From assembly GCA_963556495.2 (NCBI GenBank), contig OY747713.1:40212961-40276960 (forward strand): a DNA stretch of 64,000 bases, written 5' to 3'. The position numbers and the translations under genes are program-made. Below, one piece after another: positions 12,491 through 24,474 of the stretch (the first letter of the stretch is position 1; the number at the start of each line of letters is the position of its first letter). A model generated the notes under the pieces. It was not told the DNA's origin. It saw only the letters and a list, made by a program, of their open reading frames with translations, and did no database searches. Source of the stretch: Valencia hispanica. Taxonomy: Eukaryota > Chordata > Actinopteri > Cyprinodontiformes > Valenciidae.

Positions 12491-12691
12491 CAGAGGGCCA
12501 AAAAAAAGTATTTAGCAGCCACTAACAAATTCTTTAATAATCATACAAAGTGATATCTTGGATTTTTTAAAAACATTTTGTCTCTTACAATTGACTTGTA
12601 CCTATGATAAAAATTACAGACCTCTCTTATCTTTTTATATGGTGACAACTTGTACAGTTGGTGGCTGCGAAATACTTTTTGGCCCACTGTG
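12491..12691. mobile_element. Tc1-type MITE, 201 bp
   Basis: The left arm (GGGCCAAAAAAAAGTATTTA, then GCAGCCACTAAC) is the inverse of the right arm (GTTGGTGGCTGCGAAATACT, then TTTTGGCCC) over about 32 bp with few mismatches. The interior matches the subterminal part of a Tc1 element but no transposase is left. It is an internally deleted, non-autonomous copy. Confidence 0.7.
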
Positions 12692-13445
12692 AGTATCAGT
12701 GGAGATTTATATGAACTTTCATCACTTGGAGTTACACAAGGATGGTTTCTACTTAAACCCCTTCCCCCCCTCCCCTTCTTCAAACCATCCTAGTTTGTGT
12801 TCCCATCCCTCTGGTGTTGCTCAAAGCAAAAACACCATCTGTCTGGACACAAACGAGTAATTTTGTTTGACTTATTTCCAACAGATAACAATAAACTTAA
12901 CTTGGCAAGCAAACTGACTGTTGAATTTGTCAACTGTTTTTATGTTTTTGAGCTCAAAATAGCATTGAGTGAGCACACAAAACAAAAAACCCTCATACAC
13001 CAAAAAAAACAACAAAAACATTGAAATGAGTACTAGTCGAGATGATTAATGAGAAAAGCCAATTGTTTTTTTTTTTGTCATTCTTCTGATACAACTTCTT
13101 TTTAACTCAGCTGTATCCTGTGGCCAGTAAACAGGTAACAAGGCGGTCAGTCTCATGCAACTTTAATCATCATGGCTATTTTTCTACACGGGCTTCACGC
13201 TCCTAGACTTTTATTGAATTTAATCAGAGGAACCTCGCTACCTTTGGGCTTCTGTTCCTTATTACAGAGTGTGCTTTCAACTATGCCTGTCGAGCACTTT
13301 TAACACACGGCTCCCTAGACTTGTTTTTTCTGCACTTTGTGACCTTGATAAATTATTGAAAATGAAGAGAGGAATTTTTATAGTTTTGAGCTCAAGGTAA
13401 AAACTTGTTGAAATGGTATTATTAATATTCATGTACTTTCTCAAA

Positions 13446-13985
13446 GGTGGGCGGCTCCCTCTGGGTTGGTGGTCAGATTCCGCTTCAATTTGAGGAGTTT
13501 AGGTAGATTCCGGGCCTTAACCGCTCTAAGGTGTGTCTGCACTTTATCGTGCTAAACCCAAAAAGCAAAGTTCTCAATTTACTGATCTATAACCCTGAAC
13601 TCAGACTAAAATTTTTGGTCAATCAGTTAAGCCAGAAATAATGAGATTCCTATTACAAGTGGTTGAATTTAGCTTTCTCCGTAAAGTTGTTGGACTCAGC
13701 CTTGGACATGCTGCTCCAACTCCTTGAAAAGAATCAGTTGAGGTGGTTAGGTCCACTGATGATCATGCCTAATGGGCTACTCCCTTTGGAGGTTCTCCAC
13801 CATGTCCCACTGGAAGGAGACCCCAGAAAAGAGCAAGAAGTTTGTGGATGGACAAACGTATCTCTTGACCAGGGAACACCATGGGATCCCGCAGAATGAA
13901 GTTGAGAGCGTTGCTGGGGACGGGGATGTCTGCGTTTCCTTCATGAACCCGTTGCCCGAAAGACCATATCACAGATAGATCCACT
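13446..13985 (+). pseudogene. LINE ORF2 C-terminal fragment
   Basis: The frame around 13684-13900 reads LDSALDMLLQLLEKNQLRWL and continues with MPNGLLPLEVLHHVPLEGDP, the diverged form of a well-known endonuclease/RT LINE end (W-F-GHL-x-RMP-pGRLP-EV pattern). Upstream at 13446-13510 a related GG-x-G-L-VV-R piece remains. There are frameshifts and stops throughout. The clade (RTE-like or I/Nimb-like) cannot be fixed without alignment. Confidence 0.6.
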
Positions 13986-14374
13986 TTATGATCATATAAA
14001 AGAAAACTGCATTTTTCTTCAGAAAATGTGTCTAGACTGAACCAAAGGAAGACCGACTGTAACGTCTAATGGTAACAAGTCTGACGGAGGTATGACCTGA
14101 AGAGTCAACTGTGCAATTCACTGACACTTATTTCACCGTCATTTCTATCTCCCCAATCACCAATGTCTGCCTCACATCATCTTCCTCTTGGCTCAGCTCC
14201 GAACAGTAGAATCAGATTTAAGCCCTTAGGCATCTTTTCAGATGTATTACTTTTCCCCCTCCTCTCTGTCTGCACTTCTGCTGCTTAAGCTTTGACAAGG
14301 CTGCAGAGATCTTTTCAGAGGAGCCTGAGATGGATTATCCTGCCCCTTGTTGGGCGGCGGGTAGGGGCAGCAGT

Positions 14375-14425
14375 TAAACACATATCCAGCAAAAGAAAAG
14401 CTCCGGGTTCAATTCCCATAACATT
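14375..14425 (+). repeat. Possible tRNA-SINE head fragment
   Basis: GGGGCAGCAGTTAAACAC resembles a polymerase III A box and CTCCGGGTTCAATTCCC a B box, about 35 nt apart. No SINE body follows. It could be a short truncated SINE or chance. Confidence 0.3.
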
Positions 14426-15074
14426 GACAGAACATTGTTCTGTCCACGTATTTATTGTTTCCTAGCCGGAAAATATTTTTTCACTTCGCCGTTTTTAGAA
14501 GCATTCCTGCATCGTACTGTACACGATATAACGGGAAAATAATAAGACATGCCTGTGATCATATCACAAGTATTAGACTTACATACCTGACTCTGAAACA
14601 TTAAAGTCTTTCCAGGAGAAAGGTCATACATTTCAGACGAGAGCTGAATCACAAGGCCTTGTGAAAAGCGACTTTATGAGAAATATGGATGGTTTTTGAT
14701 TTTTTAAATAAGGGAAATCAAAGCAAGATTTTCGGGAAGAGATCAAGACTAAAATACAGCATAAGCTTAGAGAGTGTCTATAAAATACAAGAGATCTGAA
14801 TATGCTTTCCTTTAACTGTACCATAAGTTTGCCAACAACCTTGCTGCCTCCGCTATACGTCTCAGTTCAAGCTGAAAACGACAGAGAACTAGGCTGAGAA
14901 GTCTGATTGAAAATACTTCTACAAAAACTCAGACTGCTTCAAAAGACATGTCAGAACTGTGCCAGTCTTTTGATCACCACATAAACACGGTTTTGCAGAT
15001 GGCGAATAAGCTTTTCTTAACTTGTATAAAGTATGTCATTGAAAGTTGACATTAGTATTCCAAAAAGAGCATTA

Positions 15075-15575
15075 GCCGCGTTTCCACTATCCAAACTTCA
15101 GTGTAATTTTACCGGATCTTTTATCTGACGGGGTAATCTGCTCCTCTCAGCAGTCATGTCTCCATACAAAACTGGGCCTTTAGAGAACCAGCTAAGATCA
15201 CCGCATATCATGACTCTCTCAGCAGTGAGCAGCATCACTTATCTGTGCCAGAAGGCGCCTACAGCAACAGAAATAAAAGAGATAGACATAGAAGGAACAG
15301 GGTTTGCTGTTATTTTTCTGTTTGCTATGTTGTTATAAACCGCCAGCAACTCCTAATTTTACATAACCGATTGTTTGGGGACGTCTGCTCATTTCCCTCT
15401 GAATAACAACCAATCGGCAGGACTTAACCACAGCGACTCTACCCGGCTATTTCCAAATACACACCCCAGACTAGTACTCCGTTGGTTCCTGAAACGGCCC
15501 TGTCAGCCCGGCCCGGCGTAGTGGAGATACGTGCATATCGTGAAGTTCTGGTAAAATTACCTTGATGTTCCCAAT
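15075..15575 (+). mobile_element. MITE, copy 1 of a pair
   Basis: Starts CCGCGTTTCCACTATCC and ends near GGTAAAATTACC. The interior translates as LRSPHIMTLSAVSSITYLCQ and KAPTATE, clearly related to LRCPHIVTMSAVSGVTDQRQ and KAPTTLE in the opposite-strand copy at 25755-26235. The similarity over hundreds of bases shows both are copies of one dispersed element. Superfamily not determined. Confidence 0.6.
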
Positions 15576-16316
15576 CACGAACTACCCTACGATCCCACAC
15601 AGACACTCAACACTATAATCTTCTTCCCTCTGGCTGCTTTTAATCATTAGCATTCAGGATGAATGAAGCTTTGTTCCCACTTCAATTAGCCTTCCTAACA
15701 CCCGAGTCAATTATTTTAAGTTACCCGTTTTATCTTGGGATATTTCTAATCTTTTTAACCTTCTAGTCTGACTTTTCTAGTTTCACATTTTAACAGTCTT
15801 GCCCACAAGACTTGTGGCAAACTACAAACAGAACTTCTTATGGCTTTCTTTCAGCAATTGCTTCCTTCTCGTCACACTTCCATATAGGCCTGATATGTGA
15901 AGTGTAAAACTAAAAGTTATTGTGCAGAAAGATTCTACCATTTGAACTGTGGATCTCTACAGGTATCTTGGTAGGTTTGCATGTGTGCTGTCCTTTCGTA
16001 CTGTAAATGCAAGGAAAAACTGATTGCATATGTGGCTTGTGATTAAAAATATTACAACGTAAGCCCCCTGCTTTGGAAGAAGATCTTTGCTGAGTAGTGA
16101 AACCATTATAAAGCAAAAGCAGACACACCCTGCCTCATCAGCACCGATGATGGATCAGAGTCCGATTACATGAAGCTATATTCCCATTTCCCACTTCCTC
16201 CTCTTCTCATTTATGTGAAAAGCCTGAGTAAGCACTTGTATTCCTTACGGTCTGCCGCCTCCTCTTACCCTGCTGAACACGAGGATCATGGCACCGTTTC
16301 TCATCACTGCTGCGTT

Positions 16317-16328
16317 AACAACACACTG
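16317..16328. repeat. 12-bp direct repeat, left of L1 fragment
   Basis: AACAACACACTG. The identical 12 bp occur at 16876-16887, immediately after the L1 fragment. Probable target-site duplication. Confidence 0.65.
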
Positions 16329-16875
16329 GGGGGCGCTAGTGAACACCGCATGGATTAGACACTTTCTCGTGGAGCTCCGTCAAACCCTCACGAAAATTAT
16401 ACTAAAAATTCACGCTTGCATCTTTTAAGCATAACCATGGGCAAACCTAAAGGTAAAGGGAAGACTATGAACCCTGATTCTCCTGCCAAAGAAGACAGTA
16501 AGACTACTTTACTCGTTAAAGAAGATGCTAGCAACCAAACCGAGCTAGCTACAGACACAACCGCCAGCACCAGCAAGACCCCAAGTTCACAACCCACTCT
16601 GGTTAACATCCTAGCGACTATTGGAAAACTGGAAGAGGTAATAACAGCCAGATTCAATGGCCTGGACTCAAAACTGCACTGCGTTCAAACCTCCCTTATC
16701 GACCATGCAACACGCATTACTGATCTTGAGGGAGCAATGACCGACCACGACACCCACATAACAAGTCTCGAGCGCCGCTGTGAGGAAATGATAGAAACCA
16801 ACGAAGCCATGAAGCACAAATTAACTGACCTCGAAAGCCGCTCGAGACGGTCAAACATTATAATCGTGGGCTTAC
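16329..16875 (+). mobile_element. L1 retrotransposon 5' portion (5' UTR plus front of ORF1)
   Basis: About 110 bp of leader, then an ORF1 start in good context (ACCATGG at 16435-16441), then ORF1 coding to about residue 146, where homology stops abruptly. The fragment is flanked by an exact 12-bp direct repeat. It lacks ORF2, 3' UTR and a poly(A) tail, the reverse of the usual 5'-truncated L1 copy. Confidence 0.7.
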
Positions 16876-16877
16876 CA
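16437..16877 (+). pseudogene. L1 ORF1 protein, N-terminal part
   Basis: Starts MGKPKGKGKTMNPDSPAKED. A basic, then Ser/Thr-rich N-terminus is followed by a heptad-rich coiled coil at about residues 60-135 (with HATRITDLEGAMTDHDTHI), then DLESRSRRSNIIIVGLP, the beginning of the RNA-binding domain of L1 ORF1p. In L1 elements ORF1p coats the RNA as a trimer. The reading frame is undamaged up to the break at about 16875, after which translation continues into unrelated sequence. The undamaged frame suggests a fairly young insertion. Confidence 0.75.
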
Positions 16878-16887
16878 ACAACACACT
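16876..16887. repeat. 12-bp direct repeat, right of L1 fragment
   Basis: AACAACACACTG, identical to 16317-16328. Marks the right edge of the inserted L1 piece. Confidence 0.65.
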
Positions 16888-17954
16888 GCTGGGTTCTATG
16901 GCCTCTGATGGAGCAGCCCAGCAGCGTGGAATACTGTAAGAGCCCTTTAAATCTGTATCATAATAGTAATCCTTATGTAAGGGTTGGGCCAACTTTAAAT
17001 GCAACATTAGGCAGGTGTTGGATTTACTTGACGATGCCAGTTGATCCAATGTTCCATTGGCCTGACTGATGGTGGATCTAATGTGCAAGACTCAAACATA
17101 AATCTGAAATACAAAGTTAAACTGGTATAAAAAGGCACGTTTGTAAGATTGGAGCTTCCACCATAAAGAAGAAAACGTCCTCTACCTTTCCAGAATCCAG
17201 AGTATAACTCTCAAGCATGGAGGGTTTACTCAGCAGGTTATTGAGACGTATTTGATGGGAAATTGTGTGATCCCTCAGGACGCCCGTCTTTCTGTTCCTG
17301 CAAATCCCAATTAAATGAAAGCGAAATGTCAATGTTTAATCACCATCTCAGCAGCGGCGGCACCGCTGGAGCACATCGGAGATAGAAGCAACGCATTTGT
17401 GTACCTCAGTGGGGACCTCTGAGAATACGACTACTTTCCATCCTTTCTAACCCATACCTTTTTATTCCTACTGTTTAATCAGGAGAAACATTTTTAACTG
17501 AATCCAATTTCAGAAGGATGTGAGTAATTTACTGTTGATAATAACCCCCCGCTATTAACACATTTACCTACCATCAATCATGCCATCATCCTAATTAAAT
17601 TCAAGGAATTATTCAGACAGAAGTGGCATTTTAAGGTTTGTAGTGAGGCAAGTATAACTTAAAAGTGATGAAAAATGAGGAAAAAAAGGGTTTTAACAGG
17701 TTAAAATGCCAGTTTTGTGGGGTTTAATAATACTATAACCAATAATAGGTTCATTCACCAGAATGAGACAAGACTGATTCCCTTTATATGTTTTCACACA
17801 TCTCTAATTATTTGACAGAATCTACAAGACAGATTATTTGACCAGTCTGTGTTTTAAAGGTTTGTAAATTTGTCTAATTCTAAAGCTAAAATGATTGTTT
17901 TTCGAATCACATAACTAGCTTTCCCTGCTCACTGCTCTTAAATATGGAGACATT

Positions 17955-18245
17955 TTTTGAATATTGAGGCAAATGCAAAAGTATTAATCCTCCTCAAATG
18001 TTCATATTCTGTTCTATTTTCAGAATCAGAAAGGGGTTTAATTACAAATGTTGGGTAGGTTTACAACATTAGGAAATTGCTGCGGTACTTTGTGCAAACA
18101 TACAAGAACAAACAGACAAACACTTAGATAAAAATACAAATATAATACGCTAAACAGCCAATATATACATGAGTGCAGGTAACGATCGGTGCAAATCACA
18201 ACCACAAACTTCATTGGGATTTATGGGATAGACCAACACAACGGA
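17955..18245 (-). mobile_element. Tc1-like end split by a LINE tail
   Basis: 17955-18012 (GCAAAAGTATTAATCCTCCT) and 18190-18245 (CACAACCACAAACTTCATTG, then GATAGACCAACACAAC) are adjacent pieces of one Tc1-type end in teleosts. The segment between them, 18013-18189, is a LINE 3' tail. The Tc1 end was therefore there first. Confidence 0.5.
18013..18189. mobile_element. LINE 3'-tail fragment
   Basis: CAGAATCAGAAAGGGGTTTA, then a stretch with TTGCTGCGGTACTTTGTGCA and an A-rich end. The 'AATCAGAATCAGAA...TTTAAT' motif is a recurring 3' terminus of fish Rex/CR1-like LINEs. Related tails lie at 39195-39270 and 56219-56300. Confidence 0.5.
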
Positions 18246-18250
18246 GAATG

Positions 18251-18392
18251 ACATACAGTTGAAACCAGAATTTTACATATGCTGAGTAAAAAGACATGTA
18301 CACCTTTTTTCTAGTTTTAAGTCAGTTAGAATTACAAAAAACAATCCTATTAAGTCCAACATGTTGTTTGGACAATCACAAAAGATATCCCC
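18251..18392 (+). mobile_element. Tc1-like terminal inverted repeat, one end
   Basis: TACAGTTGAAACCAGAATTT, then TACATATGCTGAGTAAAAAGA, followed by TTTTAAGTCAGTTAGAATTA. This is the characteristic left end of salmonid/percomorph Tc1 elements, including the TA target. The opposite end is absent. It directly abuts the previous Tc1 family fragment. Confidence 0.7.
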
Positions 18393-21300
18393 CAAAATAC
18401 AGTGAGGTCTAAAGCTGTAACGAGACAGTTAGAGGGGAATTAATATTTTGGCAAGGTAAACAATGCTGCACCAGTTAAAGCTCTCTACTGTCTTAGGGCG
18501 ACATTAAACACACTATTAGACCGCATGGCAACTGCAGCAAACTGAATCACCTTTCTAACTAACACTAATTTCTCAAAAACAAACTCTGCCAACAGGAAAA
18601 CAAATCTACGCTCACTCAAACTAGACTGTTGGAATAATTTGCCAGACAACGTTTGTATCTGACAGATCATATTACCGGAGTCTCATCAAACAGAAGCGGC
18701 CCGACCGAAAGTGAAAGGACAAACAGTCGTCTTTGTAGAAACGTAAAAGGAAGCGGAGAGCGAAACGGTTCGACAGCGGCGGACTTACTTCCTTAAGGCT
18801 GTTTGTTTCGCCCAAAATGTCAGAAAGCTGCACGCGTTGCAGAAGTTTAATTAATCTGCAGCGGATAGGGCTGATAGCGGGACGGGTACAACAACAAAGC
18901 TAAAGAGTCTAACATCTCGGAGGAAACATCTTCAATCAGAACCAGCAGTAATCTGAGCCCATGCTGGAGAAATACAGTTCCATTACAGCAGTCTTTGGGG
19001 TATCAGGCAATCCTTGAAAACAATTATCCTCAATGGGACCCGCGGGCACAGACTTTCTAATTGGAAAGCACTTTGAGCCAAACTTTCTATAAACACGTGG
19101 AGATAACAGCCTTATCTTTCCTGTAACTCCCCCCCATCTTCTTCCTCATTACAAAATCAGGACTGAGCTGTTCAAACAGCAGTCAGTCAGACTGAATGAA
19201 CATCACAATGAAGTCTTAAATCCCCGTGGGTTTTACAGCAGCGCCTGTACATTTATCCACGTTAACAGGGCTGAAGTGCTGAACTGCTAAACAGCAGTCC
19301 TGCTAGATTAAAAAGTGTACTGCTGACTTATAGTTAACTTGTGACAACAATGAAACGGGACAGCTCTACCTGCAGCTTTACATCAGCCAGTCTGGGTTTT
19401 ATTGGCTCTCAATCATTTGGCCAAATAAGAAGGCAAAAAAGAATATTAGGAGCAAAATTCTGAAATGGGGCATTTTAGCAAAAGCCACAATGCTCCACTT
19501 GTGAAAGTAAATCTACTGGTCTTCTCCTTGGCACTCCAACATCAATTCTGGGTGCCACACTGCCAGACAGGACACATAACCCCCTCCCCCAAAAAACTAA
19601 TAATAATTATTCTACCTTTTTTATATCATTTGTTCAAAATTAAACATACAAGATTTTATCTCAAAGAAAGTAGTCAGATTTTGGTTAAGAGGTGATCCGT
19701 AAATGATTGTAGATCCAAAACATAAAAAGGCAACGATTGCATTATTATAAGCCAGCCATAAAATGTTACATTTCTGGGCTTGCTTATGCTTGTGATTTGG
19801 GTTGGAAGACTGTTTTAGCCTAAGCTCAGCAACAACAACGGGACCGTTGCTGGAAGTTTGTGATTCTATTTATTGCAAAAGTATGATAAATATAGAAGCC
19901 CGGTCAATAAATGAAAAAATCTTTTTGCTGTACCGCCAACATTGCAGCATGTTGCATTTTATTTGTTTGAAGATTTTATTTGTGTGTAAAAACTTAGGAC
20001 CATGACACCCATACCTATTCTAAAGAGCGCTTGGGCTGTGAGAAAGCGAGAGAGAGCAAGACTTTAAGCAGTTCTATTTAATCCTTTTTAGATTTCAGAC
20101 TGACGTTTATGGAACATGTTGGATTTGGAAATGATGCCAACCTTTTGTAAATCTCCCAATTGGAAAGGCACAGAGAGACGGTAGTTTTACTAATGCTAGC
20201 GTCACTAAAGACGGCTTCAAGTGTCAACTGTGTGATCATTTTCAACAAGGATTGCTCTCTTACATAAACAGCATGAATTTACCTTTTCATCTAGTATCAG
20301 TAGTAGCTGCTCACTGCAGCAAGGCTATAAAATATATTATGAATACAGTTCTTTTATGGCCCTATATTTTAGCTCCTACAAAGAAATTGAAATCGACCAA
20401 GAATTGGTGAACGACAGTTAACAGTTCTACAAAAATGAATTGAAATTGACCAAAATATTCTGATAGGTGCACATCTAAAAATATAATATTCAAACTTCAA
20501 GAAGTAGTTGTAACATGTCTTTAAAAATTAAGCTCACAAAAATAGGCCGTGTAGGACAGCAGTAAACAAGTGGAGCTGTAATTACATAATGACTCAGAAG
20601 GGGATAGAGATTTAGACTGAATTACTATTCAAAAACATGGAAGAACAGACCGCGGCTTAGAATGTGCAGTCCATATGCAAAGCTTTCTGTCGACCCCAAG
20701 CAAAGAACGGACAGCCAGAACAAATAGCTGAAATCACACAAAACTATAGCCTGGAGAAGGAGAGTAAAAAGGTAGAGAGGTGGGAGAGAAGGCGAGGCAA
20801 GACGGAGAGTTAGAGGAAGAAAGAGTACAGTGAGGCCAATTTACCGGATGCCAAGATCCACTTTCATCTCTGCCGAGGCAAACAGTGAGCAAAAAGGCAG
20901 CAGAAACAGATTCTCAGACTCACCAGCCTGACTGGGCTGTTTCTGCTGTTCTATTTGAAGAGGAGGAAGATGAAGAAAGATGGGGGGGGGATTTATCCGG
21001 TTTTGTCTGCAATGTAACATAGTTGTTCTAAACTAACACAACAGGAGGGTCTTTTAAGGACGGGGACAACAAAATGTGATGTGATTAGACAGTCGGAAAT
21101 GCAGCCCACCCCTCAGTTCGGATTATGTACGTCTGAGTGCATACAGGAAGGGAAATTATCCCTTTCTGAAATAAATTTTCAAAATAATGAATCTTGGGCT
21201 CTGAGTATGGACTGCTCATTTAATCTTATGTATAAGTAGCACTTATGTACAGCCCACAACCAAATCAGCCACAGCAGTGGGCTCTGAGCTGTGAGGGGGC

Positions 21301-21929
21301 AGTTGCTCTGCAATTTGATAAGGTGATGAAAGTCAAGTATGGTAATTTAGTCTGGCTGCACAATCTGTTTATTAAAGAAAAAAAAAACGTTGGTGAGCGA
21401 TGGCCGAGCTAAAGCGGCTATTATTTATTTAGGGAGATTTTTGTTCTGGTGGGTGGTCAGGGTTCACAGCCAACAAACAAGCCATCACTGACCGACGGTG
21501 AGAACAACAAATTGTTTGGAAGCATTGAAATAGGGGTCCTGACCCAATACACCGAATGGTTTATCTACACCCAGTCTGCTGGGCAGATGGCCAGGCTCCT
21601 TTAAATGACATGTGGCACAATCATCTGTCCAAAAGGTCCATTGGTTAACTCTGACATGACCATCCAGAGGAAAGAGCTGTGGTAACATGTGCTCTGCTTT
21701 CAGTCAGTACTAATCTATTCTAAAGTCATTTTAGTTAGAGCCACTGCTTAGTGTTGCCTACTTGAAGCAGGGATCCTACATATTGCTCACGCAGTTTTTC
21801 AGATGCAAAAATGTTAGTACTTTACGTTCATTTTAAAATTGATAAGAAACTAAAGTTCATTGTGAATTTATGGCAGATACTTCTACTGTGAGTAGGCGTT
21901 GAATATCCTGCAAGCACCAAAACTGGAAG

Positions 21930-22480
21930 ACAAAGTGGGTGGGGAAGGACAGAAGGAAAGAGGGAAGTAAGGAGAGTATGACATACAGAAGGATGGAGGT
22001 AAGATACAGGGACAAGGTGGAGGAAGGAAGTGATGAAGGAAGGAATGCAGAAAGGAAGGAAGTAATGGATGGAAGGAAAGGATGAAGGGAGGAAGGAAGG
22101 AACGAAGGAATTGATGGATGGAAGGAATGATAAAGGAAGGGATGCAAAAAGGAAGGAAGGGATGGAAGGCAATGATGAAGGAAGGGAGGGAGAAAGGAAA
22201 CTATGGAAGAAATGATGGAAGGAAATAAAGAAGGACGGAAGTGATGGATGGGTGGAAGAAAATGATGAAGGGAGGGAGGAAATCATGAAGGAAGGGAGGA
22301 AGGAAGCGATGAAGGAAGGAAATGGCGAAGGAAAGGAGGAAGGAAGGAAAGAAAGAGCGAGCAAGCGACGGAAGGAAATGATGAAGGATGGAACCAAAAA
22401 GGAAAGACAGAAGTAATCAAGGAAGGACGGAAGGAAATGATGGAGGAGGGAAGTAAGGAAATGATGAAGGACACAACATT
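21930..22480. repeat. Polypurine (GGAA-rich) tract, about 0.55 kb
   Basis: Almost pure A/G on the plus strand, built of degenerate GGAAGGAAGGAATGATGAAG units with GATGG variants. The minus strand is C/T-rich, and the long open frame there (Ser/Phe/Leu/Pro only) is a translation artefact. Such tracts can adopt triplex (H-DNA) form. Confidence 0.9.
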
Positions 22481-23747
22481 TAAAAAGAGGGGATAATTAA
22501 CAAAGTCTGTCTTAGCACTGCCACAGAAGCTAACATCCATGGTCTTTATTATCGCTGCTCGTAATGGTACAGCCTATAAGCGCCAAAAGATACAAACGGT
22601 GCTCCTGGATTGGCTGCATTGCAAACGCCAGCCAATAGTGTGTCCAGTAGCATTCTGCTTTGGTATTTCAGATTCCCTAACTGTATTTTCTATTAAATAT
22701 TTTAGATATCGCAAAGTTAGAATGTGAATATTCTGCAAAAGTTTGAAAGTACATTCCACTGAAGTGCAAAGAGGCAGAGGTTCACAGTATGTGTTCTGAT
22801 GAGGCTCACTTGTCAGATTAAAATAACCTTTTTAAAATAACCTTTAGGTAGGTATTAAACATACTTTTAATTAAGCCCACATTTCTGTAAAAATTGTTTT
22901 TTTGGTTTGCTGTCTAATATTAAATGTGTTTTCATTAGCTAGAAGCAGAAAATCATATTTAACATAAATAAAAGCCTGAAAACATCAATCTGTGTGGAGT
23001 TCATCTATATTATGTGTTTCTCATAGTGCTCTGAAATAAAAGAACTACTCTGATTTACTGAATGTGACTCCATATATTTTGGTTCAGGACTTTTGAAGTG
23101 TTAAATGGAATTCACTTTTCTATTACAACATAAAAAAAAACCTTCCAAAGAAATTTAGTTATGATGCCAGCATGGGGAAAATGACAAATGCATTTTGGGA
23201 AGAAAGGAACTGGTGGGAAACAGTTGTTATTCTGGTTAAAGTCGGAGCAGAAATATTACTTTCACACTGTGTACCATTCATCAAGGTGTGCTGCAATATA
23301 GAGCCTGCACCGCATCCACACTATCATTACCGTTTTCTCACTTTCACTGCAGTTAATTTATATAACTCAACGAATTGCATACGTGGTACTTCTATATAGA
23401 GTCCTGTTACATTATTAAGCTTACTGGGCTGTTTTATATAGGCCACCGTCCAGCATTTGTCAGACTTTACTTTCATATATCAACCTAAACGATTCATGCC
23501 ATTGAAGAAATAGAGACTGAACTGGCATAACTGAACTTAGCATAAAATTAAGGAATTTCTAATACAAAGCTGATATCAGTTCTAGAAAAACAGAGGTGGA
23601 ATTTAGTTGTAAATTTGTTTCCAGGTTTTTTTTTTTTGCTTCTAAAACAATGGTACAAATTTGGTCCTCCAGAAAATAGGGCTGATGCAGATGGATGCTT
23701 TTTGCATGCATGTCAATGTCAGCGCTACTCATAATATACCACATTAA

Positions 23748-23970
23748 AAACACGAGTTAACCAAAGTGCTTCACAATCAGACAATAACATGAAAGAGAAA
23801 ATAAAATGGAGGATAAGAACATAAAATAAAACATAGCTCACACAATTAGCTTCAATAAAAAGCCAAAGGAAAGACATACGTTTCCAGCATTGTTTTAAAA
23901 CACTGGACAGTCTCAGCCCTCCGTATGTCAACAGGTAAGTCATTCCAGATTCTGGGAGCTGCTATCGTAA
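23748..23970 (-). mobile_element. LINE-associated 3' repeat fragment
   Basis: CCAAAGTGCTTCACAATCAG, an A-rich middle, AAAACACTGGACAGTCTCAG, and AGGTAAGTCATTCCAGATTC match a segment recurring in fish genomes beside L2-type elements ('AAAGTGCTTCACA ... GGAAGGTCATTCCAGA'). Read on the minus strand it is the sense of the family also seen at 40590-40690. Confidence 0.5.
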
Positions 23971-24008
23971 ATTTTTTTTATCACCTTTTGATTTTAATTT
24001 ATATAATT

Positions 24009-24014
<6 letters not shown>

Positions 24015-24041
<27 letters not shown>
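24015..24041. repeat. (AT)n microsatellite
   Basis: Perfect AT dinucleotides for about 27 bp, in a longer AT-rich stretch. Confidence 0.9.
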
Positions 24042-24474
24042 AGTGTTTTTTTTTATCTTAATCTGAAGCTAGACTTGTTAAAACTTTAAAAACCACCAAT
24101 AAAATCTTAAAATCTAATGTTGCCGGAATATTGCAATGTAATTAGGATTTAATTAAATATTCTCTGTCTAGTGAATGTATCTAGGGCAGGATGACAAGCT
24201 AGGGAAAACAAGCTTATTGTTCCAGCATAATCCTATATCACGTCTCTAAAAGAGACAGGAAAAAAAGTATTTATTCTGCTTAGAGTTTGGTATTTCATAA
24301 CTATGTAATTTTATTGTATACATTTTGTTTTCATTTTAGTCTATAGAATACCAGAATTTGCCCATAAATGTATACTTTTATCTGTCTGATATAATTTCAA
24401 AAATATTAGATCAGATGTAAGTCAGCACTCAAGTAGCCTTTGCAGCAAATACTTTTTTTACTCTTACTTGAGTT

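Noticed and set aside
21828..22397. 189-codon minus-strand open frame rich in Ser, Phe, Leu, Pro
   Set aside because: It is the translation of the polypyrimidine strand of a GGAA-rich tract; composition follows the repeat and no domain is present.
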